43,824 nt of DNA. Source: Flavobacteriaceae bacterium CG2_30_31_66. GTDB taxonomy: Bacteria > Bacteroidota > Bacteroidia > Flavobacteriales > Flavobacteriaceae. Positions 14,959-25,030 of this stretch are shown piece after piece (position 1 is the stretch's first letter; each line of letters starts with the position of its first letter). The position numbers and the translations under genes were made by a program. Under the pieces are notes generated by a model, which had not been told where the DNA came from, ran no database searches, and saw only the letters and a program-made list of their open reading frames with translations. The DNA lies in assembly GCA_001873065.1 (NCBI GenBank), contig MNYM01000001.1, forward strand, positions 1 to 43,824, given 5' to 3'.

Positions 14959-16857
14959 ATGAGTAAAATTATAGGAATCGATTTAGGAACCACCAACTCG
15001 TGTGTTTCTGTCATGGAAGGAAACGAACCTGTTGTCATTCCAAATTCAGAAGGTAAAAGAACAACCCCATCAATTGTTGCCTTTGTTGAAGGTGGTGAAA
15101 GAAAAGTTGGGGATCCAGCAAAAAGACAAGCTGTTACAAATCCAACAAAAACTATTTATTCTATCAAACGTTTTATGGGAAATAAATTTTCTGAATCAAA
15201 AAAAGAATCAGAAAGAGTTCCATATAAAGTAGTAAAAGGTGATAATGACACACCAAGAGTTGAGATTGATGGGCGTTTATACACACCACAAGAAATTTCG
15301 GCAATGGTGTTGCAAAAAATGAAAAAAACTGCAGAAGACTATTTAGGATATGACGTTACTGAGGCTGTCATTACAGTTCCAGCATATTTTAATGACGCTC
15401 AAAGACAAGCTACCAAAGAAGCTGGAGAAATTGCAGGTTTGAAAGTTCGTAGAATTATTAACGAACCAACTGCTGCTGCATTGGCTTATGGATTAGACAA
15501 ATCAAATGATGATAAAAAAATTGTGGTTTTCGACTTTGGTGGTGGAACTCATGACGTATCAATCCTTGAGTTAGGAGATGGTGTTTTTGAAGTGTTGGCT
15601 ACTGATGGTGATACACATTTAGGTGGTGATGACGTAGATCAGAAAATTATTGATTGGTTGTCAGCTGAGTTCAAATCTGAGGAAGGAATGGATTTAACGA
15701 AAGATCCAATGGCTTTACAACGTTTGAAAGAAGCCGCTGAAAAAGCAAAAATCGAATTGTCAAGCACCTCATCAACTGAAATTAATTTGCCTTATATCAC
15801 TGCAACTGCAAGTGGTCCAAAACACTTGGTAAGAACATTATCAAGAGCAAAATTTGAGCAATTGATTGATGATTTGGTAAAAAGAACCATTCAACCATGT
15901 GAAACTGCGTTGAAAAATGCAGGTTTATCAAAATCAGATATTGACGAAATTGTATTGGTTGGAGGTTCTACAAGAATTCCTGCTGTACAAGAAGCTGTTG
16001 AAAAATTCTTCGGAAAAACACCAAGCAAAGGTGTAAATCCTGATGAAGTAGTTGCTTTAGGAGCTGCCATTCAAGGGGGTGTTTTGACAGGTGATGTAAA
16101 AGACGTTTTGCTTTTAGACGTAACGCCTTTATCACTAGGAATTGAAACAATGGGGAATGTGTTTACCAAATTAATTGAAGCTAATACAACCATTCCAACA
16201 AAAAAATCTCAAGTGTTTTCAACGGCAGCTGACAATCAACCTTCTGTGGAAATTCATGTCTTACAGGGTGAAAGAGCCATGGCTGCTGATAATAAAACCA
16301 TTGGACGTTTCCATTTAGATGGTATTCCGCCAGCTGGAAGAGGCGTTCCTCAAATTGAAGTAACTTTTGATATTGATGCAAACGGAATTATCAAAGTTTC
16401 TGCAACTGACAAAGCTTCAAACAAAACACAAGACATTCGTATTGAAGCCTCTTCTGGATTGAGTCAAGAAGATATTGAAAAAATGAAAAGAGAAGCTGAG
16501 GCAAATGCTGATTCTGATAAAAAAGCAAGAGAAACTGCTGAAAAAATCAACGGTGCTGATTCTATGATTTTTCAAACTCAAAAACAGTTGAAAGAGTTTG
16601 GCGACAAATTATCTGCTGATAAAAAAGCACCTATCGAAAGTGCATTGGAAGATTTGAAAAAAGCTTACGAAATGAAAGATTTGGCTCAGATTGATGCATC
16701 AATGGATAAAATTAATGAAGCGTGGAAAGTGGCTTCTGAAGAAATGTATGCTGCACAACAACCTGCAAATGGAGCTGGCGCGAACACCAATCAAGGACAA
16801 CCAAATGCAAACCAAGGAGATAGCGTTGAAGACGTTGACTTCGAAGAAGTAAAATAA
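14959..16857 (+). CDS. dnaK: Molecular chaperone DnaK (Hsp70)
   Basis: A 632-aa Hsp70 chaperone that binds exposed hydrophobic segments in an ATP-dependent cycle with DnaJ and Grp[19 protein letters not shown] (phosphate loop 1), [51 protein letters not shown] (usually GGGTFDVS; His replaces Phe here) and [12 protein letters not shown] are in the nucleotide domain. The substrate domain begins near residue 385 ([16 protein letters not shown]), and the C terminus ends in the acidic [10 protein letters not shown]. DnaJ and GrpE are not in the window. It stands alone between a sigma-54-like promoter and a terminator at 16900. Confidence 0.99.
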   Translation: MSKIIGIDLGTTNSCVSVMEGNEPVVIPNSEGKRTTPSIVAFVEGGERKVGDPAKRQAVTNPTKTIYSIKRFMGNKFSESKKESERVPYKVVKGDNDTPRVEIDGRLYTPQEISAMVLQKMKKTAEDYLGYDVTEAVITVPAYFNDAQRQATKEAGEIAGLKVRRIINEPTAAALAYGLDKSNDDKKIVVFDFGGGTHDVSILELGDGVFEVLATDGDTHLGGDDVDQKIIDWLSAEFKSEEGMDLTKDPMALQRLKEAAEKAKIELSSTSSTEINLPYITATASGPKHLVRTLSRAKFEQLIDDLVKRTIQPCETALKNAGLSKSDIDEIVLVGGSTRIPAVQEAVEKFFGKTPSKGVNPDEVVALGAAIQGGVLTGDVKDVLLLDVTPLSLGIETMGNVFTKLIEANTTIPTKKSQVFSTAADNQPSVEIHVLQGERAMAADNKTIGRFHLDGIPPAGRGVPQIEVTFDIDANGIIKVSATDKASNKTQDIRIEASSGLSQEDIEKMKREAEANADSDKKARETAEKINGADSMIFQTQKQLKEFGDKLSADKKAPIESALEDLKKAYEMKDLAQIDASMDKINEAWKVASEEMYAAQQPANGAGANTNQGQPNANQGDSVEDVDFEEVK

Positions 16858-16899
16858 TCATTTTAAAATTATTTTCAAAATAATAATTAAAATAGCCCA

Positions 16900-16936
16900 A
16901 CACCTACAAGGTTACAAAAATCTTGTAGGTGTTTTT
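16900..16936 (+). terminator. Rho-independent terminator after dnaK
   Basis: An 11-bp perfect stem (ACACCTACAAG with CTTGTAGGTGT) with an 11-base loop, followed by a T run. Confidence 0.85.
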
Positions 16937-17068
16937 AGTTACCGTAAAATACGATTTTTAAACCCTTTAACGATAAAAATATACCAACAAGGTTTTAAAA
17001 ACTTTACAAAATTTTAAGAAATTTGCAAAATCGTAACATAAAATCTGAAGCAACTAAAAAATCTATTT

Positions 17069-17596
17069 TTGAAGACCTACAATCATACCAACTTTTTTAA
17101 ACACACTTTCTGTGAATTTCAACAAGTTCCCTTTTTTGAATTTCCAAAAAACGACTTCTTCAAAAGTAAATCAGATAGTTGTTATTTTTATTCAGATAAA
17201 GGAGTTTATCGCAAATCCAACCATTGGGGAAAAGTAGGTAATTGTCACTGGAAAATTCTTCCATTAGCAAATTATAAAAACCAACAAACCATCATTGGTT
17301 TTGCAACATGGCATCAATTTTTCACAATCAATTCATCTGAAAAAATATTTTTTATTTGGGTTGATTTTGAAAATAATACAGCCAATATTAAGGCTAAAGA
17401 AAAAAATTCCTCTGATGTTTTGTTAAATTTTTCTGATGCGCAAGAAAAGCTAAAAAAAATTCGTGATTTGCTGAAAATTGATGGTTGGACAAAGTATTTC
17501 AACCAAGATAAAAAAACATTGAAGAAGTCAATCATTCAAGAGTTTTTAAATTCTTCAAAAAAGTTACAACTTATAAAACAAGAATTCAAACTCTAA
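17069..17596 (+). CDS. Conserved-looking hypothetical protein, unknown function
   Basis: A 175-aa soluble, basic and aromatic-rich protein. No signal peptide or membrane helix. Notable segments are KTYNHTNFFKHTFCEFQQVPFF near the N terminus, GVYRKSNHWGKVGNCHWKI, and a helical Lys-rich C-terminal third. I cannot assign a family. The only start candidates are TTG at 17069 and CTG at 17045, since there is no Met in the chain, and a -7-like TATTTTTG overlaps the TTG. The start is thus uncertain although the frame is clearly coding-like. It stands alone between dnaK and ccsBA. Confidence 0.65.
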   Translation: MKTYNHTNFFKHTFCEFQQVPFFEFPKNDFFKSKSDSCYFYSDKGVYRKSNHWGKVGNCHWKILPLANYKNQQTIIGFATWHQFFTINSSEKIFFIWVDFENNTANIKAKEKNSSDVLLNFSDAQEKLKKIRDLLKIDGWTKYFNQDKKTLKKSIIQEFLNSSKKLQLIKQEFKL

Positions 17597-17716
17597 AATT
17601 TAACTTCATTCATAAATCTGGGAATTAATTAAGTTTCAATCATATTCACCATAAATTTAACAATTCTAAATACTAAAAAACAATTTTCTTCTCAATAAAA
17701 TTCTTTCAATTATCCC

Positions 17717-17724
17717 TAAATTTG
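17717..17724 (+). promoter_or_regulatory. Candidate -7 box for ccsBA
   Basis: TAAATTTG matches TAnnTTTG and lies 26 bp before the ccsBA ATG. No convincing -33 element. Confidence 0.4.
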
Positions 17725-17750
17725 TTGGACTTAAATTTTAACAAATAAAA

Positions 17751-20700
17751 ATGAAAAAAATCCTCAATTTTCTATATTCAACAAGATTAATGGCAGTTTT
17801 ATTTATCCTATTTGCGTTTGCAATGGGCATTGCTACTTTTATAGAAAATGATTTTGGAACTCAGACTTCAAAAGCATTGGTTTATAATAGTTGGTGGTTT
17901 GAAGCAATCATGGTGTTTTTTATCATCAATTTCTTTGGAAATATTTTCAGATATCAATTGTATAAGAAAGAAAAATGGCCTGTTTTGATGTTTCATGGTG
18001 CCTTTATATTTATAATTCTTGGTGCAGCTGTGACAAGGTATATTGGTCATGAAGGAATTATGTTGATTAATGAAGGTGAAACAACAAATCGTTATTTATC
18101 AGAAAAAATCTACGTAAATCTTGTTGTTGACAATAATAAACTTCAAAAACCTGAGGTAAATAAACCCATTTTACTATCAGCATGGGGAAAAAATAGTTGG
18201 ACTTATACTGATGATTTTCAAGGAAAAGAATATAAAATCAACTTAGTTGATTACATTCCTTGGGCAAAGAAAAAATTAGTTGAAAACGAAAAAGGTAAAG
18301 AACTGTTACTTTTTATTGAATCATCAAGTGGCAGCAGACACGAACATTATATTGAGGAAGGAACTATTCAAAACATTCACAATGTATTAGTAGGATACAA
18401 TACGCCTAACAAAGAAGCAACTATCAATATTTTCAAAAGAAATGACTCTTTAAAAATTCTCACAAAATCTGAGGGAAATTTTCAAGTAATGGCCACTCAA
18501 AAAACTGGAAATGTTACTAGAGACAGTGTTCAAGATTTTAATTTGCGTGCACTTTATAATCTTTCAGGTTTTCCATTTGTTGTACCTCAATATCCAACAA
18601 AAGGAAGTATGCAAACTGTTCGTGGAGAAAAGAAAGATGAAAAAAAATCGGATGTGATTGTGTTGGATGTTTCAACAAAAGAGAAAACCCAAAGAATTGA
18701 ACTTACTGGAGGAAAATTTAATAGTGATAATTTGCAACAATTTTCTATTGGAGAGTTGAACTTCAGAATGTGGTATGGTTCAAAAACCATGCAAACTCCT
18801 TTCAGTGTCAAACTAAATGATTTTCAATTAGAAAAATATCCTGGTTCCGAAAGCGCTGCTTCTTATGCAAGCGAAGTTACAGTAATTGACCCAAAAGAAA
18901 CCTATGATTACCGAATTTTTATGAACCATATTCTTGACCATAAAGGGTATAAATTTTTCCAATCTAGTTATGATTTATCGGGCGAATTTGAGCAAACACA
19001 TTTATCTGTAAACCACGATTTTTGGGGAACTTTCATCACTTATTTGGGATATTCACTACTCTACACAGGAATGATTACTATCTTTTTTGCAAAATATACA
19101 CGTTTTGATAGCTTAAAAACCGCATTAAAAAATATTCGAAAAAAGAAACAATTAAGTGCATTTGTTGGATTTATGTTCTTGTCAACATTGGGTTTCAGTC
19201 AACAAGAAGCACATTCATTTCGAATTACTGACCAACAAATTGATTCTATTTTAAAAGCCAATATGGTTTCTTCAGAACATGCTGAAAGTTTCAATAAATT
19301 GATTATTCAAGATGCTGGTGGTCGTATGAAACCAGCACATACTTTTGCATCAGAATTGGTTCGAAAAGTAAGCCAAAATGAGGAATTACGTGGTATGAAT
19401 CCTAGTCAAGTTTTGTTGTCAATTATCGAAAATCCAAGACTTTGGTATGAAGTCCCTGCGATTTACTTAGAAAAACAAAACTTTAAAATTCGTGAACAAT
19501 TAGGCATTCCAGATACTACGAAATTTGCAAGATTGTCAGATTTTTTTACAGAAAGGGGTGATTATAAAATTCGTGAGCAAGTTGCGGATGCTCAAAAAAA
19601 TAAAGTTCAAAATAAATTTGAGCAAGATCTCATCAAAATTGATAAAAGAGTTGGATTGTTGTATAGTGCGATTGGTGGGGGAATTTTAAAAATTTATCCA
19701 ATTCCGAATGATGAAAATAACAAATGGGTTTCACAACCGGAAACTTTTGAGGAAAAAGGTTTTAAAGCTTCTGATTCAATATTTGTTCGCAAATCTTTGC
19801 CTTTATATATTCAATTGTTACAATCTGCAAAATCAACCAATGATTATTCAAAAGCAAATCAGATTTTAGACGGCATAAAAAAATATCAAAAACAATTTGG
19901 TTCGAAAATTTATCCATCAGATAAAAAAATAGAACTAGAAATTGCTTACAACAAATACAATATTTTTAAAAAGTTAGTCAAATATTATGGTTTGGCGAGT
20001 TTGCTATTAATCATATTTGTAATTGTTCAGATTTTTAATGAAAAAAAATGGGTTTCTTTTTTGGTAAAAGCACTGATTGGGTTGGTTATTTTTCTGTTTA
20101 TTTCTCACACTTTAGGATTGGTCTCAAGATGGTATATCAGTGGAAATGCGCCTTGGAGTAATGCGTACGAATCTATTATTTATGTTGGTTGGGCAACCAT
20201 GTTGTTTGGACTTTTCTTAGGAAGAAAATCATCATTAACAATTGCAGCCACTACTTTTGTTACGGCAATTATTTTATTTACAGCAAGTTTAAATTGGTTA
20301 GATCCAGAAATTGCAAACTTGCAACCCGTATTAAATTCTTGGTGGTTGATGGTGCATGTTTCCATCATTGTGGCGAGTTATGGCCCCTTAACTTTAGGAA
20401 TGATATTGGGTGTTTTTGCGTTGTTTTTGATACTTTTCACTACTAAGAAAAACAAATTAAACATGGATATTCACATCAAAGAAATCACTATTATCAACGA
20501 AATGGCGATTACTGTGGGTGTGGTTATGCTTACGATTGGAAACTTTTTAGGGGGTATGTGGGCCAATGAAAGTTGGGGACGTTATTGGGGATGGGATCCA
20601 AAAGAAACTTGGGCATTGATTTCAATTATGGTATATGCTTTTGTTTTACACATGCGTTTGATTCCTGGTTTACGGGGTAGATACACGTTTAATTTGTGGA

Positions 20701-20894
20701 CAGTAATTGCGTATAGTTCTATTATGATGACTTATTTTGGAGTAAATTTTTATCTTTCAGGATTGCACTCTTATGCAAGTGGTGATAAAGTAATTACACC
20801 AACATCAGTATATTATTCTGTGGGATTTGTGATGATATTAGGTATTTTCTCTTGGTTAAAATATCGAAAATATTATGGAAAGAAAAGTCAGTAG
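17751..20894 (+). CDS. ccsA: Fused CcsB-CcsA cytochrome c synthase (System II)
   Basis: A 1047-aa membrane protein that joins the ResB/CcsB and CcsA parts, as in other Bacteroidetes. The N-terminal part has four hydrophobic segments and a large periplasmic domain (about 110-430). A linker with a periplasmic region follows (about 475-735), then the CcsA portion with several helices (about 740-1040). The haem-handling WWD signature is visible near residues 937-955, with WANESWGRYWGWDPKETWAL. The protein brings haem across the inner membrane and attaches it to CXXCH motifs of apocytochromes. Frame and length are intact. Confidence 0.96.
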   Translation: MKKILNFLYSTRLMAVLFILFAFAMGIATFIENDFGTQTSKALVYNSWWFEAIMVFFIINFFGNIFRYQLYKKEKWPVLMFHGAFIFIILGAAVTRYIGHEGIMLINEGETTNRYLSEKIYVNLVVDNNKLQKPEVNKPILLSAWGKNSWTYTDDFQGKEYKINLVDYIPWAKKKLVENEKGKELLLFIESSSGSRHEHYIEEGTIQNIHNVLVGYNTPNKEATINIFKRNDSLKILTKSEGNFQVMATQKTGNVTRDSVQDFNLRALYNLSGFPFVVPQYPTKGSMQTVRGEKKDEKKSDVIVLDVSTKEKTQRIELTGGKFNSDNLQQFSIGELNFRMWYGSKTMQTPFSVKLNDFQLEKYPGSESAASYASEVTVIDPKETYDYRIFMNHILDHKGYKFFQSSYDLSGEFEQTHLSVNHDFWGTFITYLGYSLLYTGMITIFFAKYTRFDSLKTALKNIRKKKQLSAFVGFMFLSTLGFSQQEAHSFRITDQQIDSILKANMVSSEHAESFNKLIIQDAGGRMKPAHTFASELVRKVSQNEELRGMNPSQVLLSIIENPRLWYEVPAIYLEKQNFKIREQLGIPDTTKFARLSDFFTERGDYKIREQVADAQKNKVQNKFEQDLIKIDKRVGLLYSAIGGGILKIYPIPNDENNKWVSQPETFEEKGFKASDSIFVRKSLPLYIQLLQSAKSTNDYSKANQILDGIKKYQKQFGSKIYPSDKKIELEIAYNKYNIFKKLVKYYGLASLLLIIFVIVQIFNEKKWVSFLVKALIGLVIFLFISHTLGLVSRWYISGNAPWSNAYESIIYVGWATMLFGLFLGRKSSLTIAATTFVTAIILFTASLNWLDPEIANLQPVLNSWWLMVHVSIIVASYGPLTLGMILGVFALFLILFTTKKNKLNMDIHIKEITIINEMAITVGVVMLTIGNFLGGMWANESWGRYWGWDPKETWALISIMVYAFVLHMRLIPGLRGRYTFNLWTVIAYSSIMMTYFGVNFYLSGLHSYASGDKVITPTSVYYSVGFVMILGIFSWLKYRKYYGKKSQ

Positions 20895-21001
20895 GTTTTA
20901 GACTATAGTCTCACGAATTTAAAGCTTAGAAACCTTTAAATATTTTAAGAATTAATAGTTAATGTAATTGCAAATTTTACGTTCCATTCAATAAGAAAAT
21001 G

Positions 21002-21009
21002 TATTTTTG
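21002..21009 (+). promoter_or_regulatory. Candidate -7 box for the small TPR-like gene
   Basis: TATTTTTG matches TAnnTTTG. It overlaps the TTG at 21007 that would otherwise extend the gene, and supports the ATG at 21037 as the start. Confidence 0.45.
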
Positions 21010-21036
21010 CGCTTTAATTTAAAAATAAAAAAAACC

Positions 21037-21552
21037 ATGTTTCATAAAAATATAAAAGTAGCTTTAGCTGTTTTAATCACAATTTGGGCGATTTACGAAT
21101 TCAGCCAAGTTCATATTATGAACGGAATTTCTATTCTTTTATTAGCTGGAATATTTGTACTTTTTTATTTTAAAAACGAATTTATTTTATTGGCTTTCTT
21201 GCAATTGCGTAAGCAAAACTTTGTTGGAGCACAAAAATGGTTGTCATACATTAAAAATCCTGAGGCTGCTTTGATTCAAAAGCAACAGGGGTATTTCAAT
21301 TATTTACATGGAATTATGGTAAGTCAAACCAATATTTCTCAAGCTGAAAAATACTTTAAAACTGCAATTAAATTAGGCTTGTCAATGAATCATGATTTAG
21401 CATTGGCAAAATTACAGTTGGCAGGAATAGCATTGACAAAAAGACGTAAAAGAGAAGCCACATTGTTACTTGCCGAGGCAAAAAAACTTGACAAACAAGG
21501 TATTTTTAAAGAACAAATGCAACAAATAAAACAACAAATGAAAAAGATTTAA
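21037..21552 (+). CDS. Small membrane protein with TPR-like C-terminal region
   Basis: A 171-aa protein with two hydrophobic segments in the first 50 residues (VALAVLITIWAIYEF and GISILLLAGIFVLFYF) and a helical C-terminal region with TPR-like spacing (ISQAEKYFKTAIKLGLS, DLALAKLQLAGIALTKRR). The N terminus resembles DUF2892-type membrane hairpins, but I would not insist on it. Start set at ATG 21037 because the upstream TTG is in the promoter. Function unknown. Confidence 0.75.
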   Translation: MFHKNIKVALAVLITIWAIYEFSQVHIMNGISILLLAGIFVLFYFKNEFILLAFLQLRKQNFVGAQKWLSYIKNPEAALIQKQQGYFNYLHGIMVSQTNISQAEKYFKTAIKLGLSMNHDLALAKLQLAGIALTKRRKREATLLLAEAKKLDKQGIFKEQMQQIKQQMKKI

Positions 21553-21592
21553 TTTGCTGTTTTACAGTTAATTAATTTTTAAAATATTGCTT

Positions 21593-23191
21593 TTATTTTA
21601 ATTTTGATAAGGTCAAATCTTGATTCATCTGCAAGATAAAAACTCCTTCATTTTCAAAAGAACCTTTGTTTTTAAAATCAAATTTGGTATCAACTCTGAT
21701 AGAAGCACCTTCTTTGAAGGTCGTTGATAATTGTTTTCCTGAAGCCAATCTGATCAACATGTCATACGTGATATCAAACCCTTTTGTTGCGTAAAAAGAT
21801 GGAATCGCATTGTTTTTAGATTGGTAAAGTTTGGTGAAAATTTTGGACGATTCCGAAGTTTCATCTACAAATTCCTCGCTTACATAGGTAAAACCAATCT
21901 TAGCCAATTTTCTGTTGTCAATTTTATCATAAACACTTCCTTTATTGTAGGCAAATACTTTCGTTTTTGTTTCACTAGGAAGGCTGATCAAACTGTTTAT
22001 CGCATCAGAAACAATCACTTCATTATTTGTTGCAATAATGATCCAATTATTGGTATTGGGTCTTAAAATTTGTAAAAATCTGCTCTTTGCAATCACACCA
22101 TTATTAGGAGTTAAAATAGTGATATTTGATTGCAAAATATCAGTATTCAAAGCATTTTTAATGCTATTACTCACTTCTGATTTGTCACTCACAATAATTA
22201 CATTTCCTCGATCGAAATTGCTTTTTATGTAGCGCATTAATGCGTCTTTAAATATTTTTTTATCTGGTGACGCTGTGATAATATTCGGATTGTTAAACTC
22301 AGATTGATTGCTTGAATATACCGGAAAAACCACGGGAACATTCACCCTAGAGGCCAATAATTGTGCTTCTTCAGAATATAATGGGCCAATAATTAAATCG
22401 TTGTTATTAAGATTTTGTTGTAAAATGATATTTGAAATTCCATTGCTTTTTCTTCCTCCAGTATCATAAACATTAAAATCAATATCAACCCCTTTTTTTC
22501 TCAATGAATCTACCGCAAGTTCAGCACCCAAATAAAAGTCAGTAGCAATATTTACCAAAGTAGCATTTTTTTGAAAAATATCTCGTGGCGAAATAGAATC
22601 ATAATTGTAAATATCACCTCTAAAAGGCAATAACAAAGATACTTTTAAAGATTTATTTGGATTGATAAAGTCATTATAAATCTCGCTATTAACAATACTC
22701 TCTTTTTGTATTTCTCTTATTTTTAAAACACTACCCTCTTTTAAGCCTTCTTTCAACTGCGGATTAAGAAACAATAATGCACCACTTGTCACCCCAAATC
22801 TTTTTTCTAAACTATAAAAAGTATCTCCTTTGAGTACTTCATAGACTTCGAAATTTTCTTGTAATTGTGCAATTAGTGTTGCTTTATCAATCGGGGTATT
22901 TTTTATGGGAGTAGTATCAATTTCTTCAATGACAACTCCGTTTTTGATTTGTTGATTTTTGAACAAATGATACTTGCTTTCAGGAACAACAATATAAGAA
23001 TTTGGTTTTGGAGTTTCTGTAAAATCGGGGTTTAAACGCAATAAATCTTTCGGATTCATATTCAATTTTTCAGCAATACTACTCATAGTTTCACCGCTTT
23101 TCACTCGATATTGAAGGTATCTTTTTTGTTGACCGCAAGAAACAGTGAACGTTAAAATTCCAATAATTACCAATAATTTTATATATTTCAT
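21593..23191 (-). CDS. LysM-domain lipoprotein with periplasmic-binding-type ligand domain
   Basis: A 532-aa lipoprotein (lipobox Cys19, TVSC) with two LysM peptidoglycan-binding repeats (about residues 26-70, YRVKSGETMSSIAEKLNM, and 114-158, YEVLKGDTFYSLEKRFGV). They are followed by a domain like type 1 periplasmic-binding or Leu/Ile/Val-binding proteins (about 180-525), with FYLGAELAVDSLRKKG, NDLIIGPLYSEEAQLLA and VNVPVVFPVYSS. Its ligand is unknown; a wall-linked sensor or lytic-enzyme regulator is possible, by analogy with LpoA-type proteins. The start is set at Met 23191, giving a 5-bp gap from guaA; an upstream ATG at 23206 overlaps guaA by 10 bp. Co-transcription with guaA is likely. 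Confidence 0.85.
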   Translation of the reverse strand: MKYIKLLVIIGILTFTVSCGQQKRYLQYRVKSGETMSSIAEKLNMNPKDLLRLNPDFTETPKPNSYIVVPESKYHLFKNQQIKNGVVIEEIDTTPIKNTPIDKATLIAQLQENFEVYEVLKGDTFYSLEKRFGVTSGALLFLNPQLKEGLKEGSVLKIREIQKESIVNSEIYNDFINPNKSLKVSLLLPFRGDIYNYDSISPRDIFQKNATLVNIATDFYLGAELAVDSLRKKGVDIDFNVYDTGGRKSNGISNIILQQNLNNNDLIIGPLYSEEAQLLASRVNVPVVFPVYSSNQSEFNNPNIITASPDKKIFKDALMRYIKSNFDRGNVIIVSDKSEVSNSIKNALNTDILQSNITILTPNNGVIAKSRFLQILRPNTNNWIIIATNNEVIVSDAINSLISLPSETKTKVFAYNKGSVYDKIDNRKLAKIGFTYVSEEFVDETSESSKIFTKLYQSKNNAIPSFYATKGFDITYDMLIRLASGKQLSTTFKEGASIRVDTKFDFKNKGSFENEGVFILQMNQDLTLSKLK

Positions 23192-23196
23192 ATTTT

Positions 23197-24732
23197 CTAT
23201 TCCCATTCTATAGTTGCTGGTGGTTTTGAACTGATATCGTACACCACTCTATTCACACCTTTTACTTGATTTATAATATTATTTGATATTTTTTGTAAAA
23301 ATTTATAGGGCAAATCTACCCAATCTGCTGTCATTCCATCGGTACTTTCAACAGCTCTCAACGCAACTACTTTTTCATAAGTACGTTCATCACCCATTAC
23401 TCCTACTGAATTGACAGGTAACAAAATAGCCCCTGCTTGCCACACTTTGTCATACAATCCATCTTCTTTCAAACCGTTGATAAATATGGCATCTACCTCT
23501 TGTAAAACGCGCACTTTTTCGGCAGTAATATCTCCCAAAATTCGAATTGCCAATCCTGGTCCAGGAAATGGATGACGACCCAACAATTCTGAATCAATGC
23601 CCAAAGTTACCCCTACTCTTCGCACTTCATCTTTAAAAATCATTCGCAAAGGCTCTACGATTTTCAACTTCATAAAATCAGGCAATCCTCCCACATTATG
23701 ATGACTTTTGATGGTTGCTGATGGCCCTCCATTTACAGAAACCGATTCAATAACATCGGGATAAATAGTGCCTTGTGCCAACCATTTTACATCACTAATA
23801 TGATGCGCTTCATCATCAAAAACATCTATAAACGTATTTCCAATGGCTTTTCTTTTGGCTTCTGGATCATTTAACCCTGCTAATTTATTTAAAAAACGTT
23901 GTGAAGCATCCACTCCTTTTACGTTTAATCCCATTCCTTCATATTGTGCCAATACACTTTCAAACTCATTTTTACGCAACAAACCGTTGTTTACAAAAAT
24001 ACAATAGAGATTTTTTCCAATAGCTTTGTGCAATAAAACAGCCGCAACTGTTGAATCTACACCTCCAGAAAGTCCTAAAACCACTTTGTCATTTCCTACT
24101 TTTTTCTGAAGCATTTGAACAGTGCTTTCTACAAAAGAATCTGGCGTCCACGTTTGAGCAACTCCTGCAATATTTACCAAAAAGTTTGCCAACAATTGTT
24201 TACCATCTGTGGAATGATAAACTTCTGGATGAAATTGAATCGCAAAGGTTTGTTCACCTGAAATTTTAAAAGCGGCATTTGCAACATCTTTGGTACTAGC
24301 TAACAAGACTGCATTGGTTGGTAAATCAATAATAGTATCAGAATGACTCATCCAAACTTGGCTGCCTAAGGAAATATTTTGAAAGAAAACTTCGTCATTT
24401 TTTATGAAAGATAAATTAGCTCTTCCATATTCTCTAGTATTGGAAGGCGCTACTTTTCCTCCGGAAAAATGAGCTAAGTATTGCGCTCCATAACACACAG
24501 CCAACATTGGTTTTTTGCCTCTAATGGATGACAAATCAGGATGTAAAACCGTATTTCCTCTTACCGAATTTGGACTTCCTGATAAAATAACTGCTTTGAA
24601 ATTTTCTAAGTTTTCAGGTAAATGATTGAAAGGATGAATTTCACAATAAATGTTTAATTCTCTTACTCTTCGTGCAATTAACTGGGTGTATTGCGAACCG
24701 AAATCTAAAATAAGTACGTTTTGTTGCTGCAT
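23197..24732 (-). CDS. guaA: GMP synthase (glutamine-hydrolysing)
   Basis: A 511-aa cytosolic enzyme that aminates XMP to GMP with glutamine. The class I amidotransferase domain includes [21 protein letters not shown], the nucleophile Cys in [13 protein letters not shown] and HPEVYHS. The synthetase domain has the PP-loop [18 protein letters not shown], and the C terminus has [17 protein letters not shown]. The start is ATG 24732; a TTG six bases earlier lies in the -7 box. The LysM lipoprotein follows closely. Confidence 0.98.
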   Translation of the reverse strand: MQQQNVLILDFGSQYTQLIARRVRELNIYCEIHPFNHLPENLENFKAVILSGSPNSVRGNTVLHPDLSSIRGKKPMLAVCYGAQYLAHFSGGKVAPSNTREYGRANLSFIKNDEVFFQNISLGSQVWMSHSDTIIDLPTNAVLLASTKDVANAAFKISGEQTFAIQFHPEVYHSTDGKQLLANFLVNIAGVAQTWTPDSFVESTVQMLQKKVGNDKVVLGLSGGVDSTVAAVLLHKAIGKNLYCIFVNNGLLRKNEFESVLAQYEGMGLNVKGVDASQRFLNKLAGLNDPEAKRKAIGNTFIDVFDDEAHHISDVKWLAQGTIYPDVIESVSVNGGPSATIKSHHNVGGLPDFMKLKIVEPLRMIFKDEVRRVGVTLGIDSELLGRHPFPGPGLAIRILGDITAEKVRVLQEVDAIFINGLKEDGLYDKVWQAGAILLPVNSVGVMGDERTYEKVVALRAVESTDGMTADWVDLPYKFLQKISNNIINQVKGVNRVVYDISSKPPATIEWE

Positions 24733-24735
24733 GTG

Positions 24736-24764
24736 CAAAAATACTATTTCAGTTGAAATTTCAA
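24736..24764 (-). promoter_or_regulatory. guaA promoter with -33 TTG and -7 box
   Basis: On the minus strand a TTG (24764-24762) is followed after 18 bp by TATTTTTG (24743-24736), a full match to the Bacteroidetes pattern. The ATG is 3 bp downstream of the box, so the mRNA should begin at or next to the start codon. Confidence 0.6.
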
Positions 24765-24870
24765 CAGTGATTTTGATTTTTTTAGACAGAAATATCGAGA
24801 AATAATTTGATTTTTATCAATCAGAATTTTGATGTGCTGGAATATTTATGAAATAGCGCTTTTATTCTAT

Positions 24871-24966
24871 AACCGCAAAGGTCGCAAAGGTATTTCGCAA
24901 AGGTCGCAGCGTTATTTTTAAAATACTCTTTGCGTCCTTTGCGTGTTACTTTGTGTCTTTACGGTT
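24871..24966. repeat. CGCAAAG-type imperfect inverted repeat
   Basis: The left arm begins AACCGCAAAGGTCGCAAAGG and the right arm ends CTTTGTGTCTTTACGGTT, whose complement begins AACCGTAAAGACACAAAG. They flank an AT-rich centre. Related AACCGCAAAGGACGCAAAG motifs occur at 41960, 42024 and 42096. It is therefore a dispersed element that can form a long hairpin. Confidence 0.7.
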
Positions 24967-25030
24967 AATATTTATAACAAAAAGTTAAGCGCATTTTAAA
25001 AAATCTCTACAAGATTTTATGGAATAATCG

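Noticed and set aside
15968..16381. Minus-strand frames within dnaK
   Set aside because: They are antisense shadows of a clearly coding gene, with Gln/Leu-rich nonsense composition.
17064..17071. TATTTTTG as the -7 promoter box of the 175-aa gene
   Set aside because: It overlaps the only TTG start, and no -33 element is at the right distance. If it were the promoter the gene would have no start codon downstream.
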